A stretch of DNA of 64,000 bases from Fluctibacter corallii (lineage in GTDB: Bacteria > Pseudomonadota > Gammaproteobacteria > Enterobacterales > Alteromonadaceae). Shown here piece after piece: positions 45,701 to 55,165 of the stretch. The stretch's first letter is position 1. Each line of letters begins with the position of its first letter. The DNA is taken from contig NZ_JAOWKX010000006.1 of NCBI RefSeq assembly GCF_025751585.1, forward strand, positions 75,099 through 139,098. The letters run 5' to 3'. The notes beneath the pieces were generated by a model. That model was not told where the DNA came from. It ran no database searches and worked only from the letters and a program-made list of their open reading frames with translations. Position numbers and translations under genes: made by a program.

Positions 45701-48700
45701 CCAATCCCGCGTGATTAATACTATTTCCAGCCAAATTTCCGTTGGGGTCTTCAACACGCAGTAGGTTTCCTATTGCATCATATGTGTTGTTAAACACGTT
45801 ACCGTTGGCATCGGTGATACTCAGCTCCTGACCACGCTCGTTGTAGGTGTAGCGCGTTTCGTTGCCTTCTTCATCTTTTACTGTTAACAGGTCATTCTGC
45901 GCATTAAACGTGCGTGTGATTGTGTGACCAAGAGAGTTCGTCTCTGTCAGCTGGTTATCCCGAGCGTCGTAGGTGTAATGTGTGCGTTCGTTTAAGGCAT
46001 TAACTAAGGTGGTAACGTTTCCTCTGTCATCGTAGTAGTAGCTTGTGATATTTCCGTTTCGGTCTGTTATTACTGACTGTTGACCCGAAATATCGTGATC
46101 AAATTCTGTGCGATTGCCGTCAGTATCTTCCTGGGCAATCAGACGCCCGTCACTACCGTATATATTTTTAACACGCGTACGCCCCAGCGAGTCGATAATA
46201 TCAACCAGCCCGTGGCGGAAGTTATATGTATATTCCTCAAACTCTGAACGTACCGGCTTTAGAGCTCGAATCAAGTTTTTATCAAATGAATATGAATAAG
46301 TGTAGCGCTTATTTTCTGGGGTAAAAATAGAATTAATGCGGCCATCACTCGAGCGATTAAAGGTGATTTTCTTGCCACTACTGTGAGTAATACCTGTGCT
46401 GTCGAAAGTAAGCGTATTGCCGTTGGGGTCAACAATCTGAGAGACACTTCCACCTGCAACGAAGTCGTACTGAAACCCCTCTCGCGATGTTAAAACAAAC
46501 GCGTTTTCGTCATAAGTTAAGCTTGTTCCCAAATCTTCTAAGTGGTTATTGACCAACCTGACCTGTCGGCTGTTTTTCAAAGCAAGTGTGGACTGTGTAT
46601 CGCCGATTGGTTCGAACGTCAATGCAACATCCAAAATTGGCACTGCCTCATTACATTCAGGGCTGGCTTTCACTTTGAATCGTTCAACATCATCGTTTGG
46701 TAGGGTCACTGCAATCAGAATATCGCCCTGAGACTGAACACAATAAGTGCGAAGCGCACCAAGCGGTCCGCTCGTAAACTCATTGAGTTGCCAAGCCTTT
46801 CCGAGCTGCCTGCTTTTTTCAGTTTTAACCAAGTTATAGTCTAGATTCCAACCATAGCCGAAGTCACCAAACTCTCCCTTGTTTCGGCTGTCATAGGTGC
46901 GCGTGATTGAGATTGGTAACCCGGCCAATGGCACGGTGAATTCGTTAACTGAGTATGTGAAATTGCCAACTTTAAGATTACCGTCTACCAACACATTAGC
47001 AACGTCAGTAGTTCGGTTACCCGCTGTATCAAAGACATCAAGTTGAATGCGATACATGCCATTGGTAAACATAGAAGGGTCAAATTCATACACCGACTGT
47101 GACTCTACTGGTGTTCGCCCGCTCGCTATTAATACGGGGTTGTTTTTGCTGGAGACAGATTGGCTATATAAGCGCCATTCAGCTAACTGCTGATTGTCAG
47201 TTGCCGTAATTACAATATCTCTGAGTTTGGTAACTGTTGACGTATCTTCAGGAGCATGCATTTTCGCAACTGGCTCTACCGTATCTGACCCGTCGCTCAC
47301 AGCGAAATACCCAGTGGCTGTTGCTATATTTCCACTCTTGTCTGTAGCGACAAGCGAAAGATCGTATAATCCGACGACGGCCGTATCTTCAAATACAACT
47401 GTGCCGTTTTCATCTAAGCCAACCTGCTCTCCGTTAACGGTTAATTCAAACGTTACATTACTTGCAGCACCGCTAACCGATGCAGATAACGTGATGGGTT
47501 GTGAAGGTGCTACAAAATGGGATTGAGGCGAAATACCAGCGGTAAAAGGTTGCTCCTGAGCAGATACCGTGACTGGAAACGTAAAAAGGCGTGAAGTGAT
47601 ATTGTCCGATGCACGAACTGTGATCTCGTATGTGCCCAATCGCTCATTGCTTGGGGTAAAAGACACTACACCTGTCTCTGCGTCAATAGTAAGATTGGCT
47701 GGAGAAGCGAGAGAATTTGTACCGGGATTAAACACACGGGTTATCGAATAGACAAGGTTATCCCCATCCGGGTCAGACACCTTTATCTCAGACTGATAAC
47801 TATCGCCGACTTTTGCATATGCCTGAGGATAGGCGATGAGTTCAGGTGCTCTGTTTAACACAACCTCTAATTCGTAAGAATACTCTGACACCGCCCCCGT
47901 TCTGTCAAATAACCTGATAGTCACTTGATGAATACCAATGTCGCTTTCCTTAGGCAAGAAAGACAACGCGCCAGAAGCACACGTGCCTGGATTAGCAACC
48001 CGCTGATAGAGTGTACCCGTGATATCACAATATACAGTGTCACCATCAGGATCATTTACAGCAATACGTTGATTGTAAAAAACGCCTACGTAAGCTTTAA
48101 GTTGAGTGATGTCACTCACCAACTCAGGGGCGCGGTTCCCTACAAAAGCGTTTAACGTAAATGCTTGTGTACCACTTAGACCTGAAGCATCGACAACACC
48201 CACCAACACATCATGCTTTCCTACATCCGTGGCTAAGGGCGACCAAACCACCTGTGAACCAACCAATTGCATTCCATCAGGCCCATTGAGCAGTTCGTAG
48301 GTAAGGGTGTCCTCTGCATTAAGATCTACAGCAAACACGTCGTACTGATATGAATTCCCTACCTGAACACTGGTTTTCGGAATAGATACAATTTGAGGTG
48401 GGCGATTCTCTGAGCTAGAGCCTGCTTGCCAGTCGATGGTCAGCGCCGTGGTTGTTTCACCAACTGACACCTCAATGATTTCTTTTTGAGGAAATAGACC
48501 GTAATAACAGTGATTTGATTTGCCATTTGAATCGGTAACATAGTATGAACGCTTTGTAGCTGCGTTAGGCGTGTCAATATCTATCCGAGCACCAATTAGG
48601 GGTAATGCATCACGTTTAACACTGATATCAATGCAAACTTGCTCACCTATATAGGCGTCGGACGTGTCCGTAATAACAGCAAGTTCGAGTGAATTGGAGA

Positions 48701-51698
48701 ATCTTGGTAATCGAATACCTCCCTGATAACCGTACGAATCCGCATCACCGTATCCGTAGATATAGGCAGAGAATGGCCCATCTGCCGTTACTTTATGTGC
48801 TCCCTCATCGACAAGCAAAGAAGCTGCTACATGCCCCGTCGAGTGGACGTCGGTAAATAAGGTTGCGTCAACTTCAGCACCATTAAGCCTCAAACTAGGC
48901 AGCAAACGTGATTCGATAATGATATTTACGAAATTAAAATCAATATTCTGATCAGTTGTTGCGAATTGATACTGGCTGACTAACTGTTCCTTAGGCGTTA
49001 ACACAACCATAAATGGGTCGCCGAACGCTTGATTTTGGTCGTAATCGGTTTCAAGTCCTTTAGAGTATTGCGCAACAAGGAACGGATGATTAGCTGAAAA
49101 AGCAGCATTTTCTGTTAGCGTGTCTTCCACGTACTCGCCAGCGTCTAGTGTAATGATATGTTCACCGTTGATACTAATTTCCGTCTTGTCTGTATCAGCT
49201 ATTATTCGGAAAGTGTCTCCACCAAAACGCTTGGCAAATGGTGAACTGTAGTAAGTCAGCCCCCAATACTTAGTCGGTGGCATTTGTTCAATCAAATGGT
49301 CACATGCTTGAATTCCCGTTGGAACAAAAACACACTCATTACCTGAAAACACAGCTATTGGTTTATTACTCTCAACTAACGATCCTGTCAGCGTGCCACC
49401 ACTCATTTGATTGGCTTCCAAGCTGTAGACTTCACCCGCATTTAGGTCGACCGTCAACATGTCACCTTTTTTCTGGATTGTCGTATTGCCCATACTGCCA
49501 TCAGCAACTAACTTTACCGTTTCTTGATAGGTCAAACTGACTTGCGTGTCATCTTCCGTTGCGACGAAATATACTTGACCGCCATCGTACGTCATTAGCC
49601 TGTGCCTACTGCCAAGCGAATCAGTTGGGTAAACGAGAAAACCATCCATTGAATCGGGCTTTTGATTCAACGCATACAACACAACGTTTCTATCTGTTGT
49701 AACGTGAATACCAACATCCTGAGAACGTTTGAGGCTGTTTTTCGCATACACCTCAGGGGGAATATCAATGCGTTTTGTTTGCCCAGCCTCAACATTGAAT
49801 GGGAAAGATAGTCCTTGTAATGGAACGTCAATTACTCCTTGGGCATGATGCTGAGAGGAAACATACAGAAACAAGTTTCCTGAGTGTGAAGATAAATGAT
49901 TGGTTCCAAATGCCAGCCAAAAATCTGAACCTTCATGGCTAGGCTCAGCGTTTAGTACGCTCAGTTGATATGATTGTGATGTAAATATTGATTCTGAAAT
50001 GCTGGCTTTGACATCAAACGAATATACTCCCTCACTGGGCGCATCCCATGAAATTTCGCCAGTAGCAGCGTTGATAGATACACCATCTGGTTGTTTATCC
50101 AATTGGAACGTCACGTTTTCAAACTGTTCAAGCTGAACTTGATAAACAAATGGCTTTCCTGTCACGGTAACCAAATTAGGATCATCGATAAACACTGGGG
50201 CACTAAATGGTGGCTCGATAACTTCAACGTCAAATGTTGTAGTGGTGGTTGTTTGTTCGTCTGAAACCGCAATCGTAATCTGATAATGTCCTTGCTGGCT
50301 CACTTCAGGAGTCCAGCTAAACTTACCCGTGTTATCTTCAATGACAGCGCCTTGTGGGGCATTTATGAGTTTATACGTTAAACTATCGCCATCTTCGTCG
50401 GTCGCCTCAATATGTAGAGATAGGGTTTGCGTTGCTTCAATCTGTTGAGGCTCGATTGTCACTATTTCAGGAGCGTCATTTACATTTGCAACTGTCAGCG
50501 TAAACCACTGCTCTTCATAAGCTCCTGCTATATCTTCTACCCTAAGGACAACCTTATGCATACCAACATCTTTCTGAACAGGAAACCAAGTCAGACTATT
50601 GGTTGTCGGCGCTAACATCATCGTTGCTGGGCCATTAATTAGTGATAGCGTCACCTCATCACCAATATCTTTATCCCTATAGGTTACCGTATAGTCATAC
50701 GCGGCATCTTCATTTATGTGTGTTATCGGCAAAGACGTAAAATACGGGGCATCATTAATATTTGAAACATTGACAGTGTAGGCTTGACTATCATAAGCGC
50801 CTTCAGCATCCATTACCGTTACAACGACGGAACGCTCTCCAACATCTGAATCTTCGGGCAACCATGTTATCAACCCTGTAGCAGCATCAATTTGCATACT
50901 GTTCGGTGCACTTTGAAGTGAGTAGCGTAATGTATCTTCTATGTCTTCATCTTCCGCAACCACTTGATATTGATAAACACGACCTTCTGTCGCGTGTGTT
51001 AATGGCGCTGAAGTAATATTCGGCGAGTCATTTTGATTACGTACAGTTAACTGGAAAGATTGTGTTACTGCTCCTTCTTCAGGATCACTAACAGAAATAG
51101 ACACCTCGACAGCCCCTACATCTTGCTGACGAGGTAACCATGTAATCAACCCCGATGCCCCATTAATTGTCATTCCTTGAGGCGCTTTATTTAGAGCATA
51201 AGATAAAGTGTTGAGTGCATCTGCATCAGTGGCCAGTACTTGGTAACCATATTCATTATCTTCCTGCGCCTGCATGACAGGTTTAGACGATATTACGGGT
51301 AATCGATTGTCAATTTCACCTCTTATGTTAATAACCAACGTTCCGCCTGGCGTGCCTTTCAGTTGCACTGCAAGTTGGTTGACATCACGCAGAGAAACCC
51401 GCCGTTCGATCAATGTCACCTGCTTATTGAAATCACGTTCCGATAATATGCGCTTGCCGTTTAACCAGATTTTTGCCGCAGATACGCGCGTAGAACTATG
51501 GTTTAGCCCGCCATTATACACTTGCATAACGACGTACCTAGAAGAGGGATGTCCGGCAAACTCCAGATGCTCAGTTGATGGAGCTCCTTTACTTCGAATA
51601 AAGGTAGCGTCTTCTACTAGCGAAACATTATCGGCATAAACAAATAGAGAGATTAGCGTTAAGAAAAGGCCCAATCCCTTAGCAAGCGCATATCGCAT
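42774..51698 (-). CDS. Giant secreted Rhs/YD-repeat protein with GIY-YIG nuclease tip
   Basis: A 2974-residue polymorphic toxin. A Sec signal peptide occupies residues 1-22 (GLFLTLISLFVYA). Cadherin/He_PIG-type Ig repeats lie at about 130-580 (repeated GLITWLP...DVG...V.D..G). An IgGFc-binding-like domain begins near 590 (GSDFWLAFGTNH), and more He_PIG/Ig repeats span about 1020-1570. The Rhs/YD shell begins near 1575 (NFTYSVNEFTVPLAGLPISI, RTYDSR) with dozens of YD repeats (G.....YDA.G) to about 2760. The core ends GRFTQMDTWMG at 2763 and NFIDPTG at about 2793-2799. The tip (2860-2974) has GLYVFDD, PYVGQS, TRIRAH, an E near 2923 and an Asn-rich end, the GIY-YIG nuclease pattern. No PAAR or other type VI secretion domain is present, so export is probably Sec-dependent. 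The delivery route is unknown. Confidence 0.85.
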   Translation of the reverse strand: MRYALAKGLGLFLTLISLFVYADNVSLVEDATFIRSKGAPSTEHLEFAGHPSSRYVVMQVYNGGLNHSSTRVSAAKIWLNGKRILSERDFNKQVTLIERRVSLRDVNQLAVQLKGTPGGTLVINIRGEIDNRLPVISSKPVMQAQEDNEYGYQVLATDADALNTLSYALNKAPQGMTINGASGLITWLPRQQDVGAVEVSISVSDPEEGAVTQSFQLTVRNQNDSPNITSAPLTHATEGRVYQYQVVAEDEDIEDTLRYSLQSAPNSMQIDAATGLITWLPEDSDVGERSVVVTVMDAEGAYDSQAYTVNVSNINDAPYFTSLPITHINEDAAYDYTVTYRDKDIGDEVTLSLINGPATMMLAPTTNSLTWFPVQKDVGMHKVVLRVEDIAGAYEEQWFTLTVANVNDAPEIVTIEPQQIEATQTLSLHIEATDEDGDSLTYKLINAPQGAVIEDNTGKFSWTPEVSQQGHYQITIAVSDEQTTTTTTFDVEVIEPPFSAPVFIDDPNLVTVTGKPFVYQVQLEQFENVTFQLDKQPDGVSINAATGEISWDAPSEGVYSFDVKASISESIFTSQSYQLSVLNAEPSHEGSDFWLAFGTNHLSSHSGNLFLYVSSQHHAQGVIDVPLQGLSFPFNVEAGQTKRIDIPPEVYAKNSLKRSQDVGIHVTTDRNVVLYALNQKPDSMDGFLVYPTDSLGSRHRLMTYDGGQVYFVATEDDTQVSLTYQETVKLVADGSMGNTTIQKKGDMLTVDLNAGEVYSLEANQMSGGTLTGSLVESNKPIAVFSGNECVFVPTGIQACDHLIEQMPPTKYWGLTYYSSPFAKRFGGDTFRIIADTDKTEISINGEHIITLDAGEYVEDTLTENAAFSANHPFLVAQYSKGLETDYDQNQAFGDPFMVVLTPKEQLVSQYQFATTDQNIDFNFVNIIIESRLLPSLRLNGAEVDATLFTDVHSTGHVAASLLVDEGAHKVTADGPFSAYIYGYGDADSYGYQGGIRLPRFSNSLELAVITDTSDAYIGEQVCIDISVKRDALPLIGARIDIDTPNAATKRSYYVTDSNGKSNHCYYGLFPQKEIIEVSVGETTTALTIDWQAGSSSENRPPQIVSIPKTSVQVGNSYQYDVFAVDLNAEDTLTYELLNGPDGMQLVGSQVVWSPLATDVGKHDVLVGVVDASGLSGTQAFTLNAFVGNRAPELVSDITQLKAYVGVFYNQRIAVNDPDGDTVYCDITGTLYQRVANPGTCASGALSFLPKESDIGIHQVTIRLFDRTGAVSEYSYELEVVLNRAPELIAYPQAYAKVGDSYQSEIKVSDPDGDNLVYSITRVFNPGTNSLASPANLTIDAETGVVSFTPSNERLGTYEITVRASDNITSRLFTFPVTVSAQEQPFTAGISPQSHFVAPSQPITLSASVSGAASNVTFELTVNGEQVGLDENGTVVFEDTAVVGLYDLSLVATDKSGNIATATGYFAVSDGSDTVEPVAKMHAPEDTSTVTKLRDIVITATDNQQLAEWRLYSQSVSSKNNPVLIASGRTPVESQSVYEFDPSMFTNGMYRIQLDVFDTAGNRTTDVANVLVDGNLKVGNFTYSVNEFTVPLAGLPISITRTYDSRNKGEFGDFGYGWNLDYNLVKTEKSRQLGKAWQLNEFTSGPLGALRTYCVQSQGDILIAVTLPNDDVERFKVKASPECNEAVPILDVALTFEPIGDTQSTLALKNSRQVRLVNNHLEDLGTSLTYDENAFVLTSREGFQYDFVAGGSVSQIVDPNGNTLTFDSTGITHSSGKKITFNRSSDGRINSIFTPENKRYTYSYSFDKNLIRALKPVRSEFEEYTYNFRHGLVDIIDSLGRTRVKNIYGSDGRLIAQEDTDGNRTEFDHDISGQQSVITDRNGNITSYYYDDRGNVTTLVNALNERTHYTYDARDNQLTETNSLGHTITRTFNAQNDLLTVKDEEGNETRYTYNERGQELSITDANGNVFNNTYDAIGNLLRVEDPNGNLAGNSINHAGLVTLTQNGLGHQTKFSYDEQGNKTRQDNPDGSATTYTYNGDNQLTTKILFRTTADASISEDAIQYRYDNVGRLTSEQDGEGLLQSVSYDAMGNKRSEYDGLVSLSHEYDVYHRLLKTHYSDESFEQFTYDPEGNRLSETDRNGNVTTHTYDKLNRVVKTTYDDGSFITMRYDEAGYLASETDENGSTTTFTYDKAGQRITTTNALGQEWHYAYDGNGNVITEIDPLGRTTSYTYDKLDRRISTTFEDATSLSDGFDALGRNISKTDQNARTIHYTYDEIGRLTLVKDGLNQETRYHYDEAGNKIAQIDAQGRKTQWEYDSRGRVTARILPMGQRETFEYDRADNVIKHVNFNGQTINYSYERSASRVMSVSGPDIRETFRYDANGNRTYAKNHSGEYHYKYDNRDQLIEEVQPNGATIAYGYDAAGNKTNMTTTYVNGDVRSETYSYDALNRLISVTDNAQQTTTFAYDAVGNQTHIYYANGLTSVTAYDALNRPTSVTTIDADENVLTSYTYTLDNTGRRTSIVEHTGRQSTFTYDDVYRLTAETITDAFNGDYNATYTYDNVGNRTSSLINGVSTTYTYDDNDRLLSEGDNRYTYDAQGNLTEQTDGAITKTYTYNTNQRLMQFSDSIRTVEFEYNVDAIRVAKSIDGVNTDYIVDSNQAYQQVIAEQDASNSILKEYLYGNDLISQNESDAYTYFHYDSLGTTRTLSDSQAQITDAYTYEAFGTLLNQTGSTDNDYLFTGEQYDSELDNYYLRARYYDQNVGRFTQMDTWMGVDDEPITLNKYIYAYSDGVNFIDPTGMFGLGDIMAARTTQNILRNIQTVGRAIPGHSGAVTGRKLIWNGGCFIVEELAESYISRAIGLYVFDDTKINKPYVGQSRANVVTRIRAHFRKSRTDIANLTHILPVEIAPSVADKLDDVLDALEQSFIDDLDGPGGKSSGKNSRGKSANKRNQFNTEKRKDLAKLMKKFKICPTG

Positions 51699-51913
51699 GT
51701 CTTAATTCCTTGACAATGATTTTAAATAAGAACGTTAGTCCTTAGCCGGAATCAGTGTATTACATTGAGAACGTAACTTGAATCTTATGCCGTATTGTTA
51801 TCTATAAATGGGTATATATTTTGGTCGGTGACGCCACGCAAAAGTACACGCCTGCATCACGCCCTTTGCATCACAATTGCGAGACACGACCAAACATTAC
51901 AAATCATTCAGGC

Positions 51914-51954
51914 ATAAAAAATCCTCAATCATTGTATGCACAACCATTGAGGAT
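51914..51954 (-). terminator. Terminator of the sugar-oxidation operon
   Basis: Minus strand: ATCCTCAAT, 16-nt loop, ATTGAGGAT, then TTTTTT. It lies about 45 nt after the stop of the last operon gene. The remainder of the spacer up to the Rhs start (51699-51913) shows no gene; a clear promoter for Rhs was not found. Confidence 0.85.
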
Positions 51955-51999
51955 CTTTAAAAAAAGCCGAGTGTTTTTTGAGAAAAACAGCGTATTCAG

Positions 52000-52743
52000 C
52001 TACGCGTCAGTATACGCATAGGCAGTCAGTCCCAACGCTTGAAGTGCAGAGTTAAGGTGAGCATTGGCTTCCTCAGTCGGCCCCGGATAATCTCCAGCAA
52101 TGGCAACATTGCCTTTGTAGCCAATATCTTGCCATCCTTCTCGTGAGCAGAAATAGGCAGATAAAACCAAACTGCGCAATCGTGAAAACGCACGAGCTGG
52201 ACGCTCGACCTTCTCATTAACCTTATCCCTGAAGGCGATATCATCAATGATTTGCATTCGCTGCGTTTGAGCAAGCGACAAGAAAGGCGTCTCGAAACGA
52301 AGGGTGGCTTCGTCGTTAATCCACGCTAAGAAGTGTAAAATAGTAATGCGATCGCGTTGTTGCCCTGAATAAGGCGCGCTCACCCACTCGTCAATCACAT
52401 CGGGCACATTCACCTTGGACGCAGACGGAAATCCACCTTCCGCTGGCACAATAATATCGGCCAAAATAGCAGTGGCTTCTAACTGCTCGGGCGTCATTGT
52501 TCTCGGCCATGGCGATTCGGGCGGAATAACCAAATTGGGATCGGTACCGTACCCTTTTGCGGTAATCGGCTCTAATGTTAAGTCTGGCCAATGGGCTGAA
52601 CGGCCGCTAACAATCTGATCTGCCCCCGAGCAGCCTGTCATCGTGGCAAGTGACGTACCAGCAATGATTGCACCCATAATTTTAAGCGAATCTCGGCGAG
52701 ACAGTCCGGGCTGATACATAAAGTGACGCTGTAATTCAGACAT
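52000..52743 (-). CDS. Gluconate 2-dehydrogenase subunit 3-like, Tat-exported small subunit
   Basis: A 247-residue protein. The N-terminus has a twin-arginine motif (GLSRRDSLKIMGAIIAGTSL) and a Cys in MTGCSG that resembles a lipobox. The mature part matches gluconate-2-dehydrogenase gamma subunits: MTPEQLEATAILADIIVPAE, DEWVSAPYSGQQRDRITILH and REGWQDIGYKGNVAIAGDYP. In FAD-dependent sugar dehydrogenases this subunit escorts the catalytic subunit across the membrane through Tat. It follows the GMC gene by 1 bp. Confidence 0.88.
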   Translation of the reverse strand: MSELQRHFMYQPGLSRRDSLKIMGAIIAGTSLATMTGCSGADQIVSGRSAHWPDLTLEPITAKGYGTDPNLVIPPESPWPRTMTPEQLEATAILADIIVPAEGGFPSASKVNVPDVIDEWVSAPYSGQQRDRITILHFLAWINDEATLRFETPFLSLAQTQRMQIIDDIAFRDKVNEKVERPARAFSRLRSLVLSAYFCSREGWQDIGYKGNVAIAGDYPGPTEEANAHLNSALQALGLTAYAYTDA

Positions 52744-52744
52744 G

Positions 52745-54424
52745 TTAAATGACTCCCTTATTCAGTTGCTCACTTAACCAAGACGCATTACGCATAGCGA
52801 GCGTCATAATGGTTAACGTGCAATTCTTATGCGGATTGGAAGCAAAAACCCCAGCATCCATCACAAACAGATTATTGCAGTCCCACGTTTGTCCCCATTG
52901 ATTTGTGACAGAGTCTTTGGGTGAACTGCCCATACGCGTTGTGCCCACTTCGTGAATAATCTGGCCTCCGCGAGAAATTGCTTTTTCAGCTGGCGGCAAC
53001 TCGCCTACTTTTGCCCCCATATTTTCTAGAATTTTCTTAGCGGTTTTTAGGCCATGTTCAACCTGTTTAAGCTCGTGTTCGGCCCACTGAAAGTGAAACT
53101 TAGCGACGGGAATACCCCATTTGTCGGTTACCTTATCGTCAATTTCCATGTATGAATGTTTGTTGGGCAACATTTCTCCACGTAGGGCAAATCCGACGTA
53201 TGCACCGTAATGCTCTCTTACACTGGCTTTAAGAGGAGCGCCATAGCCATCTAAGTCTCCCGATACCCATGCTCCCGGTTCACCAAAACCGCTGCCGATT
53301 TCAAAGTGGTAGCCTCTGGGGAAATCTAATTCGCCTTTTTCATGCTGCTTGTGGCCCCACCAAGGAATAAACAAATGGTTGGCGGTATGACCATCTTCAT
53401 TGTATCGAGGACGATTTTTTAATGTCGGGATAAGCGCTCCCAAATATGCCCCCGTGGAATCCATTAAATTGCGTCCAATTTGTCCACTGGAATTCGCGAC
53501 GCCCTTTGGATGCGCTTTACTTTTCGAATTCAACATAATACGCGCAGACTCACAGGCACTAGCAGCCAGAATGACTACTTTTGCAGTCAGTGACTTTTCG
53601 GCACTGGTGTTTTTATCAACGTAGGTAACGCCTGTGACTTTGCCGCGTTCATCTACATTTACCTGTTTCACCATCGCATCGGTGATCACATCAAGGTTGC
53701 CTGTTTTTTTCGCAAGTGGAATAAGGGATGTGGTAGTTTGAAAGGCCGCCCCAATTGAGCAGCCATGACCACAAGGCGTTGCATAAAAACATGCCGCTCT
53801 ATCATCTTTAGGGCGAGTTAACACTGCACGGTGCATAGGCACTGCTGGAATACCCAGCTTTTTTGCAGCCGCAGCAACCAGCAACTCTGGCACACGAGGT
53901 TTGGGAGGCGGCATCAGCACGCCCTCCGCTGAGGGAGGCATGTCATCTAATCCAGTATTTGTGCCACATACACCAACAATGTCTTCTGTTTTATCATACC
54001 AAGGTGCCAAATCTTCATAATCTATCGGCCAATCTGCGCCCAATCCGTCACGTGTTTTACCTTTAAAGTCGTGTTGACTGAAGCGCAGTGAATAGCGCCC
54101 CCAATGGTTAGTACGCCCACCCAGCATGCGCGCACGCCACCACATCCACTCCGAACCACTGCCTTGCGTATAGGGTTCACCGGGTACTTGCCAGCCTCCA
54201 TCGACTGTTGCGTCATAAAACCCAAAGTTTTTATCTTTGTTCCCCGCCCCCATTAATGGCGCGTCAGAATTTCGTTTGAACATAGGGGTTTCGGTTTTAG
54301 GATCATAATTTCGCCCAGCTTCGAGCATCAACACCTTGTGTCCTTCGTTTGCTAGCGTGTAGGCCGCCATCGCACCACCTGCGCCAGAGCCCACCACTAA
54401 TACTTCATGAGTGTGTGTTGTCAT
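52745..54424 (-). CDS. GMC-family FAD sugar dehydrogenase with 3Fe-4S motif
   Basis: A 559-residue catalytic subunit. The ADP-binding fold is LVVGSGAGGAMAAYTLANEG. It has ARMLGGRTNHWGRYSLR, HEVGTTRMG and a C-terminal ASNPHKNCTLTIMTLAMR with the expected catalytic His. Between residues 212 and 222 the sequence is C-X5-C-X3-C (CFYATPCGHGC), the arrangement that binds a 3Fe-4S cluster in bacterial FAD-dependent glucose dehydrogenase. The ATG at 54424 is preceded by AGGAG; an upstream GTG at 54445 is unlikely. It has no signal peptide of its own and should be carried by the Tat substrate partner. A likely role is C3-oxidation of glycosides (inference). Confidence 0.88.
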   Translation of the reverse strand: MTTHTHEVLVVGSGAGGAMAAYTLANEGHKVLMLEAGRNYDPKTETPMFKRNSDAPLMGAGNKDKNFGFYDATVDGGWQVPGEPYTQGSGSEWMWWRARMLGGRTNHWGRYSLRFSQHDFKGKTRDGLGADWPIDYEDLAPWYDKTEDIVGVCGTNTGLDDMPPSAEGVLMPPPKPRVPELLVAAAAKKLGIPAVPMHRAVLTRPKDDRAACFYATPCGHGCSIGAAFQTTTSLIPLAKKTGNLDVITDAMVKQVNVDERGKVTGVTYVDKNTSAEKSLTAKVVILAASACESARIMLNSKSKAHPKGVANSSGQIGRNLMDSTGAYLGALIPTLKNRPRYNEDGHTANHLFIPWWGHKQHEKGELDFPRGYHFEIGSGFGEPGAWVSGDLDGYGAPLKASVREHYGAYVGFALRGEMLPNKHSYMEIDDKVTDKWGIPVAKFHFQWAEHELKQVEHGLKTAKKILENMGAKVGELPPAEKAISRGGQIIHEVGTTRMGSSPKDSVTNQWGQTWDCNNLFVMDAGVFASNPHKNCTLTIMTLAMRNASWLSEQLNKGVI

Positions 54425-54450
54425 CTTATCTACTCCTAATGTCACAGCCG

Positions 54451-55155
54451 CTAAAGCGAACGAATTTTGATATTTCTAAACCACACCGGATCGCCATGAT
54501 CTTGAAGGCCAATATAGCCAGAATGGTTTTCACCAAACCCTTTCCAAGTCGCGAATTTGCTCGCATCCACCAGCTTATTCCACGTGGTGCTGCCAATCAC
54601 AATGCTGGTGGTTTGAATACCGTTTTGCCACACTTGTAAATGCTTATCCAATAATTGAATTCTTACCTGATTCCATTCGCCAGCGGGCTTGTGGGAACGT
54701 GCTGGTGATGCCACCATATCGTATAGCGACCCTGATAAATGAGAGTCGATTTTATTGTCGCTGTGGCGCTCATTATCCAATATTTGTATCTCAGGTGCGT
54801 GAGAGTAAACGGCACCACCTTTTTCATCTGCGAGAATAAAAATGCCGCTGTTACCAGCTTTTGATACTTTCCACTCTAACTTCAAGTCAAAGTTGTCGTA
54901 GGTGTCGCGAGAGATAACATCACCGCCGCCTTTGGTCGATAAATGCATGGCACCATCATCAATAACCCATTTGGGGCTAACCGTTTGGCCTTTGTAATTT
55001 CGCCACTTATCGAGAGAATGCCCATCGAACAACAGCTCCCACCCTTGTGATTTCTCTTCACTCGATAACGCATTATCCGTTGTTGCTGCTAAACTGGTTT
55101 GACATGCCAATGTCAATACCGTGCCAAAACCGAAACCAAGTAGTGTTTTTCTCAT
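54451..55155 (-). CDS. DUF1080 protein, 3-keto-glycoside hydrolase/lyase candidate
   Basis: A 234-residue exported protein. The ATG at 55155 has AGGAG upstream and gives a signal peptide (KTLLGFGFGTVLTLACQTSLAA); a longer frame to 55248 lacks support. The concanavalin-like DUF1080 fold is clear: GWELLFDGHSLDKWRNYKG, NFDLKLEWKVSKAGNSGIFI, HAPEIQILDNERHSD, GEWNQVRIQLLDKHLQVWQN and HSGYIGLQDHGDPVWFRNI. Members of DUF1080 act as 3-keto-disaccharide hydrolases or 3-keto-glucoside lyases. It lies 26 bp upstream of the dehydrogenase, which would make the 3-keto substrate. Confidence 0.82.
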   Translation of the reverse strand: MRKTLLGFGFGTVLTLACQTSLAATTDNALSSEEKSQGWELLFDGHSLDKWRNYKGQTVSPKWVIDDGAMHLSTKGGGDVISRDTYDNFDLKLEWKVSKAGNSGIFILADEKGGAVYSHAPEIQILDNERHSDNKIDSHLSGSLYDMVASPARSHKPAGEWNQVRIQLLDKHLQVWQNGIQTTSIVIGSTTWNKLVDASKFATWKGFGENHSGYIGLQDHGDPVWFRNIKIRSL

Positions 55156-55165
55156 TGTTATCTCC

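Noticed and set aside
42847..51639. Plus-strand open frames inside the giant Rhs gene
   Set aside because: They are antisense shadows of a long, well-supported coding sequence and lack ribosome-binding sites or domains.
51823..51845. GGTCGGTGACGCCA as a possible second attachment site matching the tRNA-Arg 3' end
   Set aside because: Only about 11 bases around GACGCCA resemble the tRNA end with mismatches; too weak for an att site.
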